This document shows, one piece after another, positions 59,666-64,000 of a stretch of DNA of 64,000 nt. Location: positions 1,364,001-1,428,000 of the forward strand of contig CAVNZM010000008.1 of assembly GCA_963693365.1 (NCBI GenBank). The letters run 5' to 3'. Position 1 is the first letter of the stretch. Every line of letters starts with the position of its first letter. The translations under genes were made by a program, and so were the position numbers. The notes beneath the pieces were generated by a model. The model did no database searches and was not told the DNA's origin. It saw only the letters and a program-made list of their open reading frames with translations. This stretch comes from Amoebidium appalachense (Eukaryota; Ichthyosporea).

Positions 59666-60331
59666 ACCCACCCACCCACCCACACACACACCACATGCAC
59701 ACACACACACACGTACACACCCACCCACCCACCCACCCACCCACACACACACCACATGCACACACACACACACGTACACACCCACCCACCCACCCACCCA
59801 CCCACACACACACCACATGCACACACACACACACACACGAAAGGGGGGCCAAACCTCAGCCTGTGCGATCTCGTTGTCGTGGTGGGGGAACATCAGATCC
59901 ATACCGCCACAGTGGATGTCCAGGGATCCCTCAAGAATATCGCTGTAGGAGACAATAGTGGTTAGATGGGAGGAACACAGAAATAAACCATACACACAAA
60001 CCATCCACATAAAGAGAGAGGCCATAACATGGGAAACACACACACATATGCACAGGCATGCAGCATTCTGCACCACGCACACACTTCAAGCACACACACA
60101 CACATGCAACAAAGCACACACACCCTTACGCCCAACCCCCCCCCCTCCCCCCCCCAACCCAACCCACACACCCCCTCCCCAAACACACACACACACACAT
60201 GCAACAAAGCACATACAACCTTGCACCCAAAAGCTTCTCTCTCTCTCTCTCTCTCTCTCCCCCCCCCCCCCCCCTCCCCCCCTCTTCCCCTCCCTCCCCC
60301 CCCCCCCCCTCTCTCCCTCCCTCCCCCCCCC

Positions 60332-60362
<31 letters not shown>

Positions 60363-60728
60363 AAAGCACAGACACAAACACACACACCCGTCTCACCTGG
60401 CCATAGCCGAGCACTCAATGTGCCACCCCGGACGACCCTGCAGCCACAAACAGTCAGCCACGGGGCATTCTTTCTTGAAAATTTCTCTTTAATTTTCTTC
60501 TCCTTCTTCTGCACATCCACAACTGCACGCACATGTACCATAAAAAACACACACACCGACTATGGTTTCAACTATGCATATGTTGGTTGAAACAACGGTG
60601 AATGATCGGAATCCAAATGACATGGGGGAATACCCGACAGTGGTTTTGGTCTTAAGCCAAATTCTTAGTGCAGGTGGAGGTAGGGGATGGTGGGAACTGT
60701 GGGCTGCAGTTGGACATACATACATACA

Positions 60729-60800
<72 letters not shown>

Positions 60801-62347
60801 CACACATGCTTGCGTTTCAAAACCACATGAAGGAAGCACCTTCCCCCCCCTTTCCCCCCCACCCCCCCAAACCAAGGAAAAAAAAATCCAGGGAGGAGGG
60901 GGGTGGGGTGTGTGAGTTTTTTTTTTGGGGGGGGGGGGGAGGTGGGGGCGGGGGGGCACACACCTTGCCCCATGGGGAGTCCCAGTAGGGCTCACCGGGC
61001 TTAGACTGCTTCCACAGTGCAAAGTCCTGGGGTGCCCTCTTGCCATCACCAGACGACAGCTCACCTGAAAGGAGGTGTGGTCAGAGGTGTATGGATGTAT
61101 AGGAGCATGTGGGTGGGTGGGTCAGAGGTGTATGGATGTATAGGAGCATGTGGGTTGGTGGGCCAGAGGTGTATGGATGTATAGGAGCATGTGGGTGGGT
61201 GGGTCGGTGTGTACGTGCATGTGAAAGTTGGGTGTTCTTGGCAGATGTGGAGAGCGAGTGGGTGTCTTGTAAACATTCGAACATGCATATCCAGGAGGCG
61301 TACAATGTGGTTTTGTGGTGCATTTATTTTTACTGTCTGCGACATGTCAGCCTGTGGGTGTGCTCTGTGTGCATGTGTGTACAGTGCATGTCGTGTTGTC
61401 TGTGCCCGTGTTGGTGTGTAAGTAGAACTGAATAAGTGCGGGGACCGGCATGTGTGTGTGTGTGGCTTGTGTGCATGCTCAAATATAATTGTTGTCAGCG
61501 GGGACCTTGTCTGTGCTGAGGGCAAATAGAAGAGGTGGAGATGTGTGTGTGTGTGGTGTGTGTGTGTGCGTGTGCGTGTGCGTGTGTTGGTAGGGTCATA
61601 ATACCTTCACCCTCTGCCAGGGCAGCCAGGTTTGATACGGCCTCAGGCACCAGCTTAGCATAGTGGTGGGACTTCTTGCCGTCAAACGCTGCAACGTCAA
61701 AATACACTGACCCATTGACCTCGTAGCTGTATGGGTAAACAGGGGTAAGCAATCGGTTTGCTCTCAGGTCGTTTGTTTTTATTGGGGCACATGGTACTTA
61801 ATGCTTATGAGAAAGGGACTGGTGGTGCTTTTGGTTGTGTGTGTATGTGGAGGTGGGTAGCATAGCAACCAATATGAACGCCCAATCAGATACGTCCACA
61901 CGAAACAGACAGTTGTGTTGAGCACACACGCCACATGCCATCAAGAAAGTGTCATCAAACCTGACTTACTGCTTTCACTTCCCTGTCAACAATCATATGC
62001 TCTCTTTGTCTTCCCCCCCCCCCCCTCCCCCCCCCCCCCCCGCACCCATCTCTCTTTCCCCTATCCCCCCCCCCCTCCCCCCCTCCCTTCTCCCCACAAT
62101 GACTCCCTTCCTCCCCCCTCCGCCCACCTCTAACCTTCTGTGGGCATGTGCACATTTGCACACGCCCATACCACACAACACAACAAAATGGAAGCAATGG
62201 GTCAGCAACAGGTTGGTAGGATGATTCCAGACACACGAGGAGAACAAAGAAAAAGGACAAGTGGGCTAGGAACTTAACAGTAGGCAGGTTGACGCAAGCA
62301 GGAGGCAACAACTAATCTGGCCAATAGATTAATCTCCCACGAGAGGG

Positions 62348-62431
<84 letters not shown>

Positions 62432-63057
62432 CGGATGGCGTTTTCTTTTATTTTTTGGTGGTGGTGGTGGTGGGGGGGGGGGGGGGGGGGAGGGGCGGGG
62501 ACTTAGATATGTGCAGTAGAAGGTATAAGACTAGGAAGCATATAGAAGAAAAGGACCGGAAAAACCACAAAACAGAAAACAAAACAAATGTGCAGGCATA
62601 GGAAACCTGAACAGTGCCCACCATGTTTTCAAGATATGTCAAATCCTACACGGGGCAGGGTTGGTGGGGCTACGAATGTCGGTGGTGGTGGTGGTGGTTG
62701 TGGTTGTGTGTGTGTGAGGAGAGGGCGGGCCGGGGGGTGTGTGTGTGTGAGGGGGGGGGGGGGGGGAAGGACACGTACGCATAGCCGTTGTCGATGATCT
62801 TCTGCACGTATGCCACAATCTCAGGCACATACTCACTCACCCTGGTCAGGGCATCAGGCGGCAGCACCCCCAGTGCCTCCATATCCACAAAGTACTTGTG
62901 CTCCCAGTGCTTGTACAGGCGGGAAAAGATGCTGAGGTCCGTAACCTCTGCACCGTGCTGTGTAAAATGCATGTGTTGTCAGTGATTTGTAAATTTGGGT
63001 GCATGGATATAGAAACCCCCCCTTCCCCGTTCCCTCTTCCTCCTCCCCTCCTCCCCG

Positions 63058-63091
<34 letters not shown>

Positions 63092-63501
63092 CTTTTCCTC
63101 ACATTAATCGGGTTGCAAGACAAGAATTCAATGTGCAAAGAGCCCAGGAGGGCAAGTCAAAGAGTGCTATATTGCCGGTATGAACAAAGAAAGAAACCAC
63201 ATGCATGCCATAATCCAAACACAGATTTCCATTCCTTGTAATCTCTCCCACTCCCCCCCCCCGGCCCCAAAACACACACACACACACACACACAGACCAC
63301 CACCACCCGGACCCACGAGGCCTAACCGTGCCACCATCTCTTTTTACCTCTCTCTTATTCCCATTCCCCTACCCGTCCCAACCCTCCCCTCCCCCTCTCT
63401 TTCTCCCCCCCCCCCCCCCCTTCTACTCCCCCCCTCCAGCGCTCTCAGCGCCCCCCCCCCCCCCCCCCCCCCCGCCCGGCCTCAGCGCCCCACCCCCCCC
63501 T

Positions 63502-63552
<51 letters not shown>

Positions 63553-63703
63553 ATACACAAGCTGCCGACATCACCCGGACAAGTGCGCATGACAACTTTG
63601 CATACGTCAAACCCGTCAAGCCGAGTCTGCAGCCCCCCACATCCACGCAACCACCCACACGCCCACCCACCCACCCACCCACACCCATATCTCCACTCCC
63701 CTC

Positions 63704-63749
<46 letters not shown>

Positions 63750-64000
63750 CCATACCCACAAACACATACACCAGCTTACACCCCCACAAACCCGCCCACA
63801 CCGACCCACACCCACATCCACCCACTCACACACTCACCCCCCCTCCCCCCCCCCCCCCCCCCCCCTCTCCACTTTACACACACACCCACCCACCCACCCC
63901 CTCCCCGCCCCCCACCCCCCCACCTGCTTGTCCAGCATCTGGGCTATGGGGTCCTGTGCCGCCACCAGCAGCCTCTCCTTCTTCTCCCCCTCATCCTCCT
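52518..64000 (-). CDS. CARS1: Cysteinyl-tRNA synthetase, cytosolic type, 5' end outside the window
   Basis: Class I synthetase charging tRNA-Cys. Sixteen exons (minus): 64000-63924, 62957-62779, 61726-61605, 61064-60964, 60437-60397, 59942-59855, 59294-59187, 58361-58236, 57660-57575, 56733-56553, 56100-56035, 55516-55429, 54608-54457, 53494-53447, 53010-52900, 52640-52518; phases all join to 564 aa. Seen in order: [19 protein letters not shown] as in human CARS1; WHIECSAMA (zinc Cys); [17 protein letters not shown] (zinc His/Glu); KMSKS loop; [15 protein letters not shown] helix; and the eukaryotic C-terminal extension with PSDMF and NGLPTHD-like GLPTHDGEG. The catalytic entry motif (HIGH type) and first zinc Cys lie beyond the right edge. 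The usual IHGGG reads IHCGG here. Introns carry microsatellites and C/G runs. Confidence 0.95.
53171..53226. repeat. Poly-T/poly-G run in a CARS1 intron
   Basis: About 20 T followed by about 47 G on the plus strand, i.e. a C run then A run in the transcript. Confidence 0.92.
53280..53446 (-). repeat. 42-bp minisatellite that repeats a splice donor
   Basis: Four copies of a 42-bp unit (GCACC words at 53313, 53355, 53397, 53439) fill the start of the CARS1 intron after the exon ending at 53447. The first unit in transcript direction contains the donor GTTGGTGCAC; the same GTTGGTGCAC recurs at each unit. Confidence 0.9.
54197..54449. repeat. (TG)n arrays in a CARS1 intron
   Basis: TG arrays at 54197-54246 and 54379-54449 with CGTG words between. 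The second ends seven bases before the exon donor at 54456. Confidence 0.9.
55266..55320 (-). repeat. Dispersed intronic repeat, copy in a CARS1 intron
   Basis: On the minus strand this reads GTATGCGTACTTCGTACTGT and then CCGCATTCAAA before a C tract. It matches the 3' half of the copy at 3191-3316 and is in transcript orientation although the gene is on the opposite strand. Confidence 0.6.
56253..56318. repeat. Poly-G run of about 66 bases
   Basis: The longest uninterrupted G run in the window; further runs at 55988-56024, 56752-56775 and 57159-57199. All are in CARS1 introns. Confidence 0.93.
56832..56896. repeat. (TG)n microsatellite
   Basis: About 31 TG units in a CARS1 intron; a (CA)n of about 40 units lies at 57380-57459 in the same intron. 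Confidence 0.9.
59611..59838. repeat. (CA)n with three CCCA/CACC higher-order units
   Basis: A CA array followed by three repeats of about 60 bp, each with a block of CCCA units, CACACCACATGC and CACACGTACA. It ends about 16 bases from the donor side of the exon ending at 59855. Confidence 0.9.
60725..60801. repeat. (CGCA)n tetranucleotide array
   Basis: About 19 uninterrupted CGCA units in a CARS1 intron, followed by (CA)n. Confidence 0.95.
61081..61203. repeat. 41-bp minisatellite, three copies
   Basis: Three near-identical units carrying AGAGGTGTATGGATGTATAG begin 17 bases upstream (transcript sense) of the acceptor at 61065. Confidence 0.92.
62349..62430. repeat. (TG)n microsatellite
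   Basis: About 40 TG units in a CARS1 intron, followed by GGT and G runs at 62456-62490. Confidence 0.92.
63404..63870. repeat. C-rich block with several poly-C runs
   Basis: C runs at about 63405-63420, 63451-63473, 63507-63538, 63706-63735 and 63841-63865, with CA and CCCA repeats between. In the CARS1 transcript these are G runs close to the donor at 63923. Confidence 0.92.

Overview
The window is nuclear DNA of a eukaryote, most likely a protist. Genes are split by many canonical GT-AG introns, and three of the long genes have introns of roughly 0.3-1.5 kb packed with homopolymeric G and C runs, (CA)n/(TG)n, (GA)n/(CT)n and minisatellites. Most long open frames in such DNA are translated microsatellite. 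I rebuilt genes by joining exons whose splice sites and phases agree and whose products read as known families. The lineage cannot be fixed from the sequence; a piece of 18S rRNA gene inside one intron shows only that the host is a eukaryote with a fairly ordinary 18S sequence.

Layout. 409-8358 (+): CSTF1, the WD40 subunit of cleavage stimulation factor, complete in 6 exons; intron 4 carries an 18S rRNA gene fragment (6245-6473). 10637-19655 (+): a P5B-type ATPase (ATP13A family) with a signal peptide and Cys-rich ectodomain, 6 exons, 1427 aa. 20057-23319: a decayed DNA-transposon-like segment with a short piggyBac-like frame. 26073-27206 (+): a two-exon secreted precursor with TATA box, acidic pro-region, RERR site and an eight-cysteine basic C-terminus. 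27301-28339: a Tourist/Harbinger-like MITE with TTA target duplication. 31265-38786 (-): a 14-exon, 914-aa membrane-anchored polysaccharide deacetylase of the Agd3 (CE18) type, TATA box at 38928. 39963 (+): a possible first exon behind four CCAAT boxes. 41066-41384: a foldback element with a 6-bp target duplication. 43219-49166 (-): a low-complexity protein gene of unknown family. 49440-51364 (+): a 5'-truncated, frameshifted non-LTR retrotransposon ending at a (CA)n array. 52518-64000 (-): CARS1, cysteinyl-tRNA synthetase, 16 exons visible, 5' end beyond the right edge.

The genes do not form a pathway: mRNA 3'-end formation, polyamine-type transport, cell-surface glycan modification and tRNA charging sit side by side, as expected for eukaryotic DNA. 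The features most worth following are an unnamed roughly 130-bp repeat found in sense orientation inside introns of several genes and always ending in a C tract, the G/C-tract intron architecture, the putative processed Cys-rich peptide, and several small transposons with clear target duplications.
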